From NCBI GenBank assembly GCA_963850525.1, contig CAWKLQ010000008.1:868001-932000 (forward strand): 64,000 bases of DNA, read 5' to 3'. Below the pieces are notes generated by a model. The model saw nothing but the letters and a program-made list of their open reading frames with translations, had not been told where the DNA came from and did not search any database. The position numbers were made by a program, and so were the translations under genes. Numbering within the stretch: position 1 is the first letter of the stretch; every line of letters begins with the position of its first letter. This DNA is from JAEMQF01 sp963850525. GTDB taxonomy: Bacteria > Pseudomonadota > Gammaproteobacteria > Burkholderiales > Burkholderiaceae_C. Positions 45,339-55,054 of this stretch are shown here, in pieces.

Positions 45339-46592
45339 TCACTGCGCCGCGATCTGCGGCTTGCGGTCCAGGATCAGGTCGACATAGGTCTCGGCGTCTT
45401 GTTCGATGCGGATTCGCGCCGGCAGGTAACGCAACTGCGGCGCGAACCAGATCTCGGCGCGCAGTTCGCTGCCCGGCCGCGTCAGGCGCCGCGGCTTGAC
45501 GTGAAACGTGGGCACGGCGCCGAACGGCGTTTGCAGCAGCTCCTCCTTCACCACCTCGTAGGTCCAGCGGTCGATGTTCTTCGGCAGCGCCAGCGGCACC
45601 TCGATCTGCTTGCCCACGCGCAGCAGCTCGGGATTGAGCGTGAACATGAAGGTGAGCTGCACGAACTGGCTCGCGCTGTCTTGCACGCCCGGCCAGCGCT
45701 CGCGGCGTTCGCCTGAAGGCATGAGCACCGTGTCGGCGTCGAACAGCATCGTCACCCGGCGCCGGTCGCGGAACACCGCCTTCGTGTCTTCGTCGTAGCG
45801 GCGCGGCGCCAGGCCTAGCGCTGTGATCTCGCCGTCGCTGCTCATGCGGCGCGTGATGAGCGGCGCGAACTCGGGCCCGATGACGATGTCCAGGTGCACC
45901 TGGTAGCGCGTTCCGGACCTGATCCACTCCACTTGCGCCGAACCCAGCACTTCGCCGCGGTAGTTGCCGGTCAGCGCGTAGCTCATTCGCGTCGAGGTGG
46001 GCCAGTCGAAGACCTCGAGGGCATTCGCCGCAGCAACCGCCGCCTGCGCCGCCGCCGGAAGTGGCGCCGCTGCCGCCTCGGGCGCCGCGGCGCTGGCCGA
46101 TGCAGCAGCGGACGCAGCCACAGCAGCGTGGGTTGGCGCCGGCACTTCAACATCGGGCGCGGCGCTTGCCGCGGCGGCAGGTGCCTTCGCGGGCGCTGCG
46201 GGATCCAGCGCTGGCTCGGCCGGCTCGATGGCTTTGGCCGCCTTGGCCAGGGCAAGCTCGGGCGCAGCCTGCGTTTCAACCTGCGCCTGCGGCGCAGACG
46301 CAGCAGACGCCGCCGGCGCCGGCCGGGCTGCAGCAGCGCGCTTGCTCGCCGGCGCAGGCACAGGCGGCGCGGGCGCCACGACGGGCGGCGCGGTCAAGAC
46401 CATTTCGCTCACATACGCGACTTCGATGCGCGGCGGCATCACGTTGTGCAGGCGAAATTCGGCGGCACGATCGGCGATCCAGCGCATCACGAAGGCGTGC
46501 ATCACGACCACCAGGAACACAAGCATCAACCATGCAGCACGGTGCACCGGGCCCGGCCGCAAGCCGAACAGAACGCTCAGCCGTCCAGCCAT
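45339..46592 (-). CDS. DUF3108 domain protein with TonB-like membrane anchor and Ala/Pro linker
   Basis: The protein has 417 residues. A hydrophobic segment (AAWLMLVFLVVVMHAFVM) near the N-terminus anchors it, followed by about 130 residues extremely rich in alanine and proline, then a globular domain from about residue 190 (VFDWPTSTRMSYALTGNYRG) ending in YVDLILDRKPQIAAQ. This C-terminal domain is DUF3108, a beta-rich periplasmic fold of unknown role. The repetitive linker would let it span the periplasm. Its first bases overlap the 3' end of the M61 peptidase gene, so the two are co-transcribed. Confidence 0.8.
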   Translation of the reverse strand: MAGRLSVLFGLRPGPVHRAAWLMLVFLVVVMHAFVMRWIADRAAEFRLHNVMPPRIEVAYVSEMVLTAPPVVAPAPPVPAPASKRAAAARPAPAASAASAPQAQVETQAAPELALAKAAKAIEPAEPALDPAAPAKAPAAAASAAPDVEVPAPTHAAVAASAAASASAAAPEAAAAPLPAAAQAAVAAANALEVFDWPTSTRMSYALTGNYRGEVLGSAQVEWIRSGTRYQVHLDIVIGPEFAPLITRRMSSDGEITALGLAPRRYDEDTKAVFRDRRRVTMLFDADTVLMPSGERRERWPGVQDSASQFVQLTFMFTLNPELLRVGKQIEVPLALPKNIDRWTYEVVKEELLQTPFGAVPTFHVKPRRLTRPGSELRAEIWFAPQLRYLPARIRIEQDAETYVDLILDRKPQIAAQ

Positions 46593-48370
46593 GCCTGGCG
46601 CAGCGCTTGCGCAGTGCGCGGCGCCTTCGACGCGATGCCAAGGCTCACCGCGGCGCCGGATTCGCCGGCTGCTTTGGCCACGATCACGGGCGCGATCAAG
46701 CGCAGCGTCAGCATGCGCTGATCGCGCGCCACCAGCAGCGCTGCGGCCTCACCGGGAATCAACAGCCGGGCCGCGTCTTCGAGGCGCCGCAAGCGCCACG
46801 ACCCGAGCGCAAGGATTTCGTCGCCGGCCGCCAGGCCGGCCGCTTCGCCAGCGCCGCCGCGGAGCACATGCGTCACCTTGACGCCGGTCAGCGCGCTCTC
46901 GCTGACCCGCGCCCCAAGGCGTTGCGCGAGCGTGGCCGGCTGCACTTGCGATTCGATGCCGAAGCGCTGCAACAGCGCCTGCAGCGGCAACTCGGCCACG
47001 CCGTCGACCCACGCCGCGAGTTCTTTCGCAAACGATCTGCCGCCCACGACGCGCAGCGCGGCGGCGATGTCCGCGCGCGAAATCGGGCCGCCATCGCTGG
47101 CGTTCCAGAGCTGGCGCATCACGTCGTCGAGGGTTCCCTTGCCGGAGGCACGCAGCGTCAGGTCCAGCGCGAGCGCGACGAGCGAGCCCTTCGCGTAGTA
47201 GCTGATCGTCGCGTTCGGCGTGTTTTCGTCGGCGCGGTAGTACTTGCCCCACGCGTCAAAGCTCGACTGCGCGACGCTTTGCACGTGCCGGCCCGGTGTG
47301 GCCGCCACGTTGTTGAGCGTCTTGGCGAGCAGCGCGAGGTAGCGGTTCGCATCGATCAGGCGGCTGCGCACCAGGGTCAAGTCGTCGTAATACGAAGTGA
47401 AACCTTCGAAGAACCAGAGCAGCTCGGTGTAGTTTTCGCGGGTGTAGTCTAGATTCGCGAACTCGGCGGGCCGCAGCCGCTTCACGTTCCAGCTGTGAAA
47501 GTATTCGTGGGCGATGAGCCCGAGCAGGCTCACGTAGCCGTCGCTGCTGCCCGGCTGGCCCTGCTTGGGCAACTGGCGGCGCGATGCGATCAGCGCCGTG
47601 CTCGCGCGGTGCTCCAACCCGCCGTGGCCTTCGTCGACGGCGTTGAGCAGGAACAGGTAGCGCTTGAAGGGCACCGGCTGCAATGCCTTCGCCCGCGCTG
47701 CAGCGGCGCGCGCGACGTCGGGGTGCCAGAACTGAATCTCGCGTTCGCACAGCTGCTGCGTGTCGGCGAGCAAACGAGCCGAATCGAAATCGGGAAATGC
47801 TCCAGCAACGACAAATTCGTGCGGGATTCCGAACGCCTTGAATTTGCCGCGCCAGAACCTGCCCAACTCCACCGGGTGGTCGACGAGCTCGTCGTAGTTG
47901 GCAGCCTCGTAGCTTCCCTTTCCCGCGCCGTCCACGGCAAGTGCGGGCAGCGTGGTCGCGACCTGCCAGCGGCGCGGCAGCTTGCGCAACATCAAGCGCT
48001 GCGGCTCGCGCTCAAAGCCCTCGGCACGCAGGAACACGCTGGTGCCGTTGAAAAAGCCGCGCTGCGCGTCGAGGTAGGCGGCACGCACCGAAGAATCGAA
48101 GGCGTAGACGAGGTAGCTCAAGCTCAGCGCTGCGCGGCCCTCGCAGGGCGCGACCCAGGTGGTCTTGTCGATCTGCTTCAGCTCGACACGGCGTGCGCCC
48201 TGGCGCGCCTGAAGGCCCGAGAGATGGCGCGCGAATTCGCGCACCATGTAGCTGCCGGGAATCCACACCGGCAGGCTCAGGCGCTGCAACGCTGCAGGCC
48301 GAGGCACCGTCACCGTCACCCGAAACAAATGTGCGTTCGGATCTTCGACGCCAATGCTGTGGGTGATCAT
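46577..48370 (-). CDS. M61 family metallopeptidase (glycyl aminopeptidase) with PDZ domain
   Basis: The protein has 597 residues. A beta-rich N-terminal domain (SLPVWIPGSYMVREFARHL) is followed by the thermolysin-like catalytic part with HEYFH at 288-292 (His288, Glu289, His292), then NVKRLRPAEF and YTELLWFFEGFTSYYDDL carrying the third zinc ligand Glu. A PDZ domain near the C-terminus contains GGAGEAAGLAAGDEILALG. No signal peptide is seen, so a cytoplasmic location is likely. M61 enzymes cleave N-terminal Gly or Ala. Its last 16 bases overlap the DUF3108 gene start. Confidence 0.9.
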   Translation of the reverse strand: MITHSIGVEDPNAHLFRVTVTVPRPAALQRLSLPVWIPGSYMVREFARHLSGLQARQGARRVELKQIDKTTWVAPCEGRAALSLSYLVYAFDSSVRAAYLDAQRGFFNGTSVFLRAEGFEREPQRLMLRKLPRRWQVATTLPALAVDGAGKGSYEAANYDELVDHPVELGRFWRGKFKAFGIPHEFVVAGAFPDFDSARLLADTQQLCEREIQFWHPDVARAAAARAKALQPVPFKRYLFLLNAVDEGHGGLEHRASTALIASRRQLPKQGQPGSSDGYVSLLGLIAHEYFHSWNVKRLRPAEFANLDYTRENYTELLWFFEGFTSYYDDLTLVRSRLIDANRYLALLAKTLNNVAATPGRHVQSVAQSSFDAWGKYYRADENTPNATISYYAKGSLVALALDLTLRASGKGTLDDVMRQLWNASDGGPISRADIAAALRVVGGRSFAKELAAWVDGVAELPLQALLQRFGIESQVQPATLAQRLGARVSESALTGVKVTHVLRGGAGEAAGLAAGDEILALGSWRLRRLEDAARLLIPGEAAALLVARDQRMLTLRLIAPVIVAKAAGESGAAVSLGIASKAPRTAQALRQAWLDG

Positions 48371-48398
48371 GAAGGTGCGGCGCGCCAGGCCCCTGGCC

Positions 48399-49142
48399 TT
48401 ACTTCTGCGCCCGGCTTGCGACCAGCTGCTTTTCCACCTGGTCGGCGCTCATCGCACCGGGGACGCGCTTGCCGTCTTCGAAGATGATCGCCGGCGTGCC
48501 GTTGACGCGGTGCTTGCGCGCGAGCAGCGTATTGCGTTCGATCGCGCTCGAATCGCATTCGCCCATCGTGCGCGCCGGCGCCGTGCCCTCCAGCATCCAG
48601 TTGCGCCACGACGCGGTGTTGTCTTTCGCGCACCAGATGTTGCGCGCCTTCTCGGGGGAATCGCCGCCGAGAATGGGCAGGAGGAAGGTGTAGACCGTCA
48701 CGTCTTTGACGCGCTGCAGGTCGCGCTCGAAGCGTTTGCAATACCCGCAATTCGGGTCGGCAAAGATGACCATCTTGCGCGCGCCGCTGCCGGCTTTCCA
48801 GATGATGGCGTCTTTCAGCGGCAGGCTCGCGAAGTCGATCGCGTTGATCTTGCTCAAGCGCGCTTCGGTGAGGTTGTTGCGGCTGCGCGTGTCGATCAGC
48901 TGGCCGTCGATCAGGTGGTTGCCGTGCTCGTCGGAGTAGAAGATTTCGGCGCCGACACGAAGCTCAAAGACGCCGGGGATCGGCGTCTTGCTCACCTCGT
49001 CGATCTTTGGAAAGTCGGGCATGCGCTCGCTGATGTTCTTGCGGATCGTCGCTTCGTCGGCAAACGCCGCAGGCGCGACGAGCAAGGCGCACAGGCTGAT
49101 GGCGAGAAGTGTGGTGGCGGCGTGAGGGCGAAGCTTGGGCAT
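48399..49142 (-). CDS. dsbC: Thiol:disulfide interchange protein DsbC
   Basis: The protein has 247 residues. A signal peptide (TLLAISLCALLVAPAAFA) directs it to the periplasm. An N-terminal dimerisation domain (residues about 30-90, SKTPIPGVFELRVG) precedes a thioredoxin fold with active site Cys132-Gly-Tyr-Cys135 in ADPNCGYCKRF and a cis-proline region NGTPAIIFEDGK. It shuffles wrong disulfides and is kept reduced by DsbD, which is not in the window. It lies between the M61 peptidase and the UbiH-like gene, ten bases after the latter's stop. Confidence 0.93.
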   Translation of the reverse strand: MPKLRPHAATTLLAISLCALLVAPAAFADEATIRKNISERMPDFPKIDEVSKTPIPGVFELRVGAEIFYSDEHGNHLIDGQLIDTRSRNNLTEARLSKINAIDFASLPLKDAIIWKAGSGARKMVIFADPNCGYCKRFERDLQRVKDVTVYTFLLPILGGDSPEKARNIWCAKDNTASWRNWMLEGTAPARTMGECDSSAIERNTLLARKHRVNGTPAIIFEDGKRVPGAMSADQVEKQLVASRAQK

Positions 49143-49151
49143 GTCAGCCTT

Positions 49152-50277
49152 TCAGGAGTGGGTGGCGCGTGCGTTGAGCCAGCGCTTCACGGGGGGGAGA
49201 TGCTCCACCAGAGTCATCCCACGGTTGCGAAGTTCCCGGATTGTCGGGCTTGGGTGTGCAAAGAGCTGCAACAGCCCGCCGGTGAGTTGCCCCATGGCCC
49301 AGGTCGGCGCAGCGCGTTCGCGCGCGTAGCGGCGCAGCAGCCGTGCATCGCCCAGTTCGCGCCAGGGCTCGCGCTGCGCGATCACGCGCGCCAAGGTGGC
49401 GACGTCGGCCAAGCCGAGGTTCAGGCCTTGGCCGGCCAAGGGGTGGACCACATGCGCAGCGTCGCCCAGCAACACCCAACCCGGGCCGCACCAGGGCTGC
49501 GCCGTGGCCTGCGTCAGCGGCCAGGCGGCGCGCGGCGAGCACAGCGCCAACTCGCCCACGGCGCCACCGGCACGCTCGAGTTCGGCGGCGAGTTCGATCT
49601 CGAATTCGCGCGGCGCGAGCGCCAGCAGCTCTTCAGCGCGCGCTTTCGGGCAAGACCAGACGAGGGCGTAAGTCGCCCGGGCCTGCGGCGCATCGAGCGG
49701 CAGCAAGGCCAGCACGTCGGGCGAACGAAACCACTGATGAGCCACGTTCTGGTGGTCGAGCGACGTCGTCAATCGCGCCGCGATGGCGCTCTGGCCGAAA
49801 TCGAAGCGCTGCACTTCAACGCCCAGTGCCGCCCGGCTCGCCGAGCCCTTGCCCTCGCACAGCGCGGTGAGCGCCGCGTTAACGTCACCGTCAACGCGCG
49901 TGATGAACGTGGCGAAGGCAATCGCGGCGTCGAGTTCCGCGTGCAGTGCCTGCGCGTCGACGATCCACGCAAGCGCCGCCACATGCTGTTGCCACGCCGT
50001 GAATTCGAGCCCCGCGCCGGGCGCGTCGCCGTGCACCTGCATCTCGTGCACCGCGGTCACGGCGCTGGGCGGAAGCGCCTGCCAGACCTTGAGCTCGCGC
50101 AGCAGCGCCACCGACGCGCCGTTCAGTGCGTAGGCGCGAACCTCGTCGCGGCTTGGCGCTTGCGCCGCTGGCGCGTCGTCACGCAGGGCGATCGTGCAGG
50201 CCGCAGCGCGCCAAGGCCAGCGCCAGGCATTGGCCCACCGCTCCCGCGCCTCGAACCTGCACATCGACGTTTTGCAT
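49152..50277 (-). CDS. UbiH/UbiF/COQ6-family FAD monooxygenase, one frameshift in this sequence
   Basis: The ATG at 50277 gives MQNVDVQVRGAGAVGQCLALALAR, the FAD dinucleotide-binding GxGxxG loop. One extra base near 50193 then breaks the frame at CGLH, after which IALRDDAPAAQAPSRDEVRAYALN continues in the next frame. GWVLLGDAAHVVHPLAGQGLNLGL is the conserved FAD-binding GD motif. Corrected length is about 374 residues, normal for ubiquinone-ring hydroxylases. Which ring position it hydroxylates (UbiH, UbiI, UbiF or a broad-specificity form) cannot be told. The open frame continues upstream by chance and is not part of the gene. Confidence 0.85.
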
Positions 50278-50367
50278 CTCGATTCATTGTAAAGAGCCGG
50301 TCCCGCGTGCCGGGCGATGCCCCGCAGGCACAATCCGGTTCCACGCATTTTGCAGACCGATATCACG

Positions 50368-52791
50368 ATGGCCGTCTGGATCCGCCGAGTTCTCATCGCT
50401 GTTGCCGCGCTGGTCACCGTCTTGGTGGCGCTCGCGGTGTGGTTGCTCATGACGTTCAACCCCGACCAGTACAAGAGCCTGGCCGTCGATTGGATGAAGA
50501 CCCATCGGAACCGAACGCTGGCGATCGAGGGGCCGATCAAGTTGTCGGTGTTTCCGCGTCTGGAGCTGCGCCTCTCGAAAATCACGCTCAGCGAAGCCGG
50601 CAAGCCCGACGAGTTTGCCGCGCTCGCTGAGGCCGACCTGGCGGTGCAAGTGATTCCGTTGCTGCGCGGGCGTGTCGCGATCGACCGCATTGACGCCAAG
50701 GGCGTGCGTGTCGCGTTGCTGCGCGACGCCAAAGGCAAGCGCAACACCGACGACTTGGCGCCGCCAGCCGGCGCCGCGGCAAGCGCGCCCGCTGCGCCGA
50801 ACAAGACGCCCTCTGAGCCAACCCAGCTCGCGCTGGACGTCAGCAGCATCCGCCTGGCCGACGTGCGCGCTCGCATCAAAGACGAGACCGCCGGCATCGA
50901 CGGCGACGTGGTGTTGCAGGAGTTCAGCACCGGCCGCATCGCCAGCCAGGTGTCCACTCGCGTGAAGATGGTCGTTCAGTTGGCCCTCAAGTCGCCCGCG
51001 TTGAAAGGCGAACTGCGCGGCACGTGCGAGGTCACGCCCGATCTGCAGACCGGTTCGGTCACCTTGAGCGAGATGGACCTGGGCTTCAAAGGCGACGCTC
51101 CCGGCGCCAGCAATATCGACGCCAGCGTGAAGGGCGGGTTTGCCTTTGACGCTGCCAAAGGTGCGGTCGACGCCAAGGCCCTGGCGTTGCGCGTGAGCGC
51201 AAACGCCGGCGCCATCAAGCTGACCGACAGCACGCTCGACATTGCACGCTTCTCGCACGACCCGAACGCGAAACGAATCGCGGTGAACCAGTTGAAGCTG
51301 CGGATTGCCGGCACTCAAGGCGGCAAGCCCTTGACGATGGCGCTGGACTGGCCCGAACTCGACGTGAACGGCGCCGCGCTCAGAGGCAGCCCCTTGAGCG
51401 GCAGCCTCACGCTCGCGGGAGAGATGCCCGTCGAAGCCAAATTCAGCAGCGGCGCACCGAGCGGCAGCTTCGAGACGGTGCGCATTCCCGCATTTGAGCT
51501 GCGTGCCACGAGCAACTCCTCAGCGCGCAAGTTGCAGGCGAGCGTGAACGCCGACCTGATCTTGCAGCCGGACAAGCAGTCGCTTGCGCTGGACAAACTG
51601 GGGCTCGACTTGAAGCTCGAAGACCCTGCCCTCAAGCCGCTCGCACTCACGTTGAAGGGCCAGGCCGGCGCGTCGCCGCAAAGCGCGCGCTGGGATCTGA
51701 CCGGGCAACTCAACACCAGTCCATTTCGCACCGAAGGCACGGCCAATCTCTCAGGCACCACACCCAGCGTCAAGGCGAGTGCCCGCTTCGAGGCGCTGGA
51801 CCTGAACGCCGTCTTGCCGGCGCCGAGCGCCGCCGCAACGCCGGCGCCAAGCAGCGCAGCGGCGCCAGCGCAAGACGTTCCCGTCGACCTTTCGCCGCTG
51901 CGCAGCGTGAATGGCACTTTTTCGCTGCGTGCTGCGAGCGTGGCCGCGCGCCAGTATCGACTCGCCGATCTGGTGCTGGACGCGACGCTCGAGACCGGCA
52001 TGCTGCGAGTCACGACGCTGCACGCCAAGACCTGGAGCGGCGTGCTCGACGCGACGGCGCTCGCCGACGCGCGCGCGAGCCGCGTCGCCTTCAAGGCGAC
52101 CGCCAGCGGCGTCGACGTGAACGCCTTGTTGAAAGACGTGGCGTCGAAAGACGTGCTCGAAGGCAAGGGGCGCGTGATCGCCGATATCGAGACCGCCGGG
52201 CGCAGCGTCTCCGAGATGAAGTCGCGCCTGCAGGGCAGCGCCGCGCTGCAACTGCGCGACGGTGCGCTGAAGGGCTTCAACCTGGCGAAGAGTTTGCGCC
52301 AGGCCAAGGCAGCGCTGTCGACGAGCAAAGACACGGCACAACGCGCGAACCAGACCGAAAAAACCGACTTCAGCGAAATGAGCGCGAGTTTCCAGATCGA
52401 CGCCGGCGTCGCGCGCAGCAACGACCTGGACATGAAGAGTCCTTACTTTCGGATCGGCGGCGAAGGCCGGATCGACGTCGGCAAGAGCCAGATCGACTAC
52501 ACGGCGCGCGCCACCGTCACCGACACGTCCAAGGGCCAGGACGGTGCCGACCTCGCCGTGCTCAAGGGCCTGACCGTTCCCGTCAAGCTGAACGGCCCGT
52601 TCGACGCGGTGGACTGGCACATTCAATGGTCGGCCGTGGCCGCAGGCGCGCTGAAGAATCAAGCCACCGCCAAACTCAAAGACAAGCTCGGGCTGGGCGC
52701 CGCGGCAGCGTCGGCACCCGCCGCGCAGCAGCAGCTGAAAGACAAGGCGCAAGACAAGTTGAAAGACAAGTTGAAGGGCTTGTTCAAGTGA
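50368..52791 (+). CDS. AsmA family protein
   Basis: The protein has 807 residues from ATG 50368, which gives MAVWIRRVLIAVAALVTVLVALAVWLLM, a single N-terminal membrane anchor. GPIKLSVFPRLELRLSKITLSE is the conserved AsmA N-terminal signature. A long beta-rich region then leads to the AsmA C-terminal domain (GVDVNALLKDVASKDVLEGKG and FQIDAGVARSNDLDMKSPYFRIGGEGRIDVG). A charged tail with repeated KDKAQDKLKDKLK units ends the protein. AsmA relatives of the RBG-like group are linked to phospholipid transport to, and assembly of, the outer membrane. It diverges from the UbiH-like gene, 90 bases away. Confidence 0.88.
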   Translation: MAVWIRRVLIAVAALVTVLVALAVWLLMTFNPDQYKSLAVDWMKTHRNRTLAIEGPIKLSVFPRLELRLSKITLSEAGKPDEFAALAEADLAVQVIPLLRGRVAIDRIDAKGVRVALLRDAKGKRNTDDLAPPAGAAASAPAAPNKTPSEPTQLALDVSSIRLADVRARIKDETAGIDGDVVLQEFSTGRIASQVSTRVKMVVQLALKSPALKGELRGTCEVTPDLQTGSVTLSEMDLGFKGDAPGASNIDASVKGGFAFDAAKGAVDAKALALRVSANAGAIKLTDSTLDIARFSHDPNAKRIAVNQLKLRIAGTQGGKPLTMALDWPELDVNGAALRGSPLSGSLTLAGEMPVEAKFSSGAPSGSFETVRIPAFELRATSNSSARKLQASVNADLILQPDKQSLALDKLGLDLKLEDPALKPLALTLKGQAGASPQSARWDLTGQLNTSPFRTEGTANLSGTTPSVKASARFEALDLNAVLPAPSAAATPAPSSAAAPAQDVPVDLSPLRSVNGTFSLRAASVAARQYRLADLVLDATLETGMLRVTTLHAKTWSGVLDATALADARASRVAFKATASGVDVNALLKDVASKDVLEGKGRVIADIETAGRSVSEMKSRLQGSAALQLRDGALKGFNLAKSLRQAKAALSTSKDTAQRANQTEKTDFSEMSASFQIDAGVARSNDLDMKSPYFRIGGEGRIDVGKSQIDYTARATVTDTSKGQDGADLAVLKGLTVPVKLNGPFDAVDWHIQWSAVAAGALKNQATAKLKDKLGLGAAAASAPAAQQQLKDKAQDKLKDKLKGLFK

Positions 52792-52808
52792 GCGATGTTG
52801 CGAGCGCA

Positions 52809-53663
52809 ATGAGCCTCGACTTGCGTGTCGAGTCGCTGCACCTCTACCCCATCAAGTCGTGCGCAGGCGTGGCGCCTACGCAGGCGCTGCTGATCGAAAC
52901 CGGGCTCGAGCTTGACCGCGCCTGGATGCTCGTCGACGAACACAATGAATTCGTCACGCAGCGCGAGTTGCCGCGTTTGGCGCTGATCCGCTTGACGCTG
53001 AAGCGCGACGACATGGCGCTGCGTGCGCCGGGCATGTTGGCGTTGCACGTGTCGCTCGACACTGTCGAGAAAAAGACGCGGGTGCGCGTTTGGGACGATG
53101 AAGTCGCCGCGTTCGACATGGGCGACCTCGCAGCCCAGTGGTTCTCCGACTTTTTGGGCCAGCACCTGCGCCTGGTGCGCTTTGACCCCGAACAGCGGCG
53201 TCTATCGAATCGGCGCTGGACCGGCGCGATCGAGGCGGAAAACGCGTTCAGCGACGGGTTTCCACTGCTCGTTGCGTCGACCGAATCCCTCGCGGAGGTG
53301 AACCGGCGCCTCGCGTTGCAAGGTCATGCCCCGGTGACGATGGAGCGCTTTCGGCCGAACCTCGTTCTGAGCGGCTTGGACGCGCACGGCGAAGACCACC
53401 TGGATGAAATCATTCTCGAAGGCGTGGACGGCCCGGTTCGCTTGAAACTCGTCAAACCCTGCGGGCGCTGCACGATTCCCGACGTCGACCCCGTCAGCGC
53501 CGCGCAAGGCCACGCCATCACCGACGCGTTGGCGAGCTACCGCGCCGACGCGCGCCTGGACGGTGCGCTCACCTTCGGCATGAATGCCGTGATCGTCGAA
53601 GGCGTCGAGCGGCGCCTGAACGTGGGCGCGACTGGCCGCGCGAGCTACCGCTTCGACACGTAG
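52809..53663 (+). CDS. MOSC domain-containing protein
   Basis: The protein has 284 residues from ATG 52809; a GTG at 52788 overlapping the AsmA stop is possible. An N-terminal MOSC beta-barrel ([35 protein letters not shown]) is followed by the MOSC catalytic domain with [18 protein letters not shown] and [14 protein letters not shown], where the Cys of KPCGRC is the proposed molybdenum-cofactor/sulfur ligand. Such proteins reduce N-hydroxylated compounds or handle sulfur of the cofactor (YcbX/mARC type). It follows asmA directly. Substrate not determined. Confidence 0.88.
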   Translation: MSLDLRVESLHLYPIKSCAGVAPTQALLIETGLELDRAWMLVDEHNEFVTQRELPRLALIRLTLKRDDMALRAPGMLALHVSLDTVEKKTRVRVWDDEVAAFDMGDLAAQWFSDFLGQHLRLVRFDPEQRRLSNRRWTGAIEAENAFSDGFPLLVASTESLAEVNRRLALQGHAPVTMERFRPNLVLSGLDAHGEDHLDEIILEGVDGPVRLKLVKPCGRCTIPDVDPVSAAQGHAITDALASYRADARLDGALTFGMNAVIVEGVERRLNVGATGRASYRFDT

Positions 53664-53730
53664 CGCCGCGCCGGCGCGACGCCGGGCGACGCTTGGGCTT
53701 GCCGCAACGCCCTGGCTTGCCCGCGCCCCT

Positions 53731-53736
53731 AAAATC
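53731..53736 (+). promoter_or_regulatory. Candidate -10 element of the ychF promoter
   Basis: TAAAAT in CCCTAAAATCGCCGGC lies 51 bases ahead of the ychF ATG and matches the string ahead of lysS. No strong -35 hexamer is seen. The call rests on the shared sequence. Confidence 0.35.
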
Positions 53737-53781
53737 GCCGGCTTCGCCCTCTCTCTCACAAAGTCCCCCCGAAAGCCCTCC

Positions 53782-54876
53782 ATGAGCCTCAAATGTGGCA
53801 TCGTGGGCCTGCCCAACGTCGGCAAGTCCACCCTTTTCAATGCCTTGACGAAGGCGGGCATCGCTGCGGAGAACTATCCGTTTTGCACGATCGAGCCGAA
53901 TGTGGGAATCGTCGAGTTGCCCGACCCGCGCCTGGCCAAACTCGCGGCGATCGTGAAGCCTGAGCGCATCGTTCCGGCGATCGTCGAGTTCGTCGACATC
54001 GCCGGCCTGGTCGCCGGCGCGTCCAAGGGCGAGGGCCTGGGCAATCAGTTCCTCGCGCACATTCGCGAGACCGACGCCATCGTCAACGTGGTGCGCTGCT
54101 TCGAAGACGAGAACGTGATCCACGTCGCGGGCAAAGTCGATCCCCTGTCCGACATCGAAGTCATCCAGACCGAGCTGTGCCTCGCCGACCTGGCGACCGT
54201 CGAGAAGAGCTTGTCGCGCTACACCAAGGTCGCCAAGGCGGGCAACGACAAGGAGGCGCAGCGCCTCGTCGATGTGCTGCTCAAATGCCAGAAGGCGCTC
54301 GATGACGCCAAGCCGGTGCGCGGCATCGCCTTCAGCAAGGAAGAGCTCGTGGTGCTGAAGCCGCTGTGCCTGATCACCGCCAAGCCGGCGATGTTTGTCG
54401 CCAACGTCGACGAGCGCGGTTTCGAGGGCAATGCGCTGCTCGACAAGTTGCGCGTCTACGCCGAAGCACAAAAGGCCCCGGTCGTCGCGATCTGCGCGAA
54501 AACCGAAGCCGAACTCGCCGACATGGACGAGGCGGACCGGCTCATGTTCCTCCAGGAGATGGGCCAGACGGAAGCCGGCCTGCCGCGGCTGATCCGCGCC
54601 GCGTTCAAGCTGCTCGGCTTGCAGACTTACTTCACCGCCGGCGTCAAGGAAGTACGCGCCTGGACGATCCACGTCGGTGACACGGCGCCGCAGGCGGCCG
54701 GCGTGATCCACACCGATTTCGAACGCGGCTTCATCCGTGCCCAGACGATTGCCTTCGACGACTTCCTGGCGTTCAAGGGCGAGCAAGGCGCCAAGGACGC
54801 CGGCAAGATGCGCGCCGAGGGCAAGGAGTACGTCGTCAAAGACGGTGACGTGTTGAACTTCCTGTTCAACGTTTGA
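53782..54876 (+). CDS. ychF: Redox-regulated ATPase YchF
   Basis: The protein has 364 residues. [17 protein letters not shown] (residues 6-22) is the P-loop, [19 protein letters not shown] the G3 region and NVDE the altered G4-like motif that makes YchF prefer ATP over GTP. A coiled-coil insert (about residues 130-200) and the C-terminal TGS domain ([29 protein letters not shown] split, then [15 protein letters not shown]) complete the Obg/YchF layout. It binds the ribosome and is linked to oxidative-stress control. It lies upstream of rpoH with about 180 bases between. Confidence 0.96.
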   Translation: MSLKCGIVGLPNVGKSTLFNALTKAGIAAENYPFCTIEPNVGIVELPDPRLAKLAAIVKPERIVPAIVEFVDIAGLVAGASKGEGLGNQFLAHIRETDAIVNVVRCFEDENVIHVAGKVDPLSDIEVIQTELCLADLATVEKSLSRYTKVAKAGNDKEAQRLVDVLLKCQKALDDAKPVRGIAFSKEELVVLKPLCLITAKPAMFVANVDERGFEGNALLDKLRVYAEAQKAPVVAICAKTEAELADMDEADRLMFLQEMGQTEAGLPRLIRAAFKLLGLQTYFTAGVKEVRAWTIHVGDTAPQAAGVIHTDFERGFIRAQTIAFDDFLAFKGEQGAKDAGKMRAEGKEYVVKDGDVLNFLFNV

Positions 54877-54881
54877 GGCCC

Positions 54882-54935
54882 TGGATGTAAGTGAACACTG
54901 TCTGAGTATTTGAGGGAAGACATTGGATGTAGGTG
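54882..54935 (+). repeat. Short direct repeat upstream of rpoH
   Basis: TGGATGTAAGTG at 54882-54893 recurs as TGGATGTAGGTG at 54924-54935, 42 bases on. CACTGTC (54896-54902) and GACAGTG (54940-54946) also form an inverted pair across it. The two repeats could be transcription-factor half-sites ahead of the rpoH promoter. No known factor is recognised. Confidence 0.35.
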
Positions 54936-54985
54936 CGCTGACAGTGAAGAATGCAACGAACGGAAAATCAACCCCCGCGCATCGA

Positions 54986-55012
54986 TCAGCACTCTCCTTG
55001 GTCGAGTGCTAA
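54986..55012 (+). promoter_or_regulatory. CIRCE element (HrcA operator) upstream of rpoH
   Basis: TCAGCACTC, nine bases, then GAGTGCTAA. The CIRCE consensus is TTAGCACTC-N9-GAGTGCTAA, so 17 of 18 arm bases match and the spacer length is exact. HrcA, the CIRCE repressor, controls groESL and sometimes other heat-shock genes. Its position about 40 bases before the rpoH start would let HrcA dampen transcription of the heat-shock sigma factor and release it on heat or misfolding stress. Confidence 0.88.
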
Positions 55013-55036
55013 ACTTTTCGGAACCAAATCAGGATA

Positions 55037-55051
55037 GGCGTCTCAGACGCC
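55037..55051 (+). promoter_or_regulatory. Small hairpin in the rpoH translation start region
   Basis: GGCGTCTCAGACGCC is a perfect palindrome with a six-base-pair GC-rich stem and three-base loop. It ends three bases before the ATG, and an AGGA (55031-55034) lies just upstream, 20 bases from the ATG. Folding would bring AGGA within about five bases of the start codon; unfolding would separate them. A role in translational control is possible but unproven. Confidence 0.5.
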
Positions 55052-55054
55052 CCC

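Noticed and set aside
48354..50630. Very long plus-strand frame (about 750 codons) antisense to dsbC and the ubiH-like gene
   Set aside because: Composition is rich in Arg, Ala, His and Gln with no motif or signal, typical of the complement of G+C-rich codons. The minus-strand genes carry clear active-site motifs.
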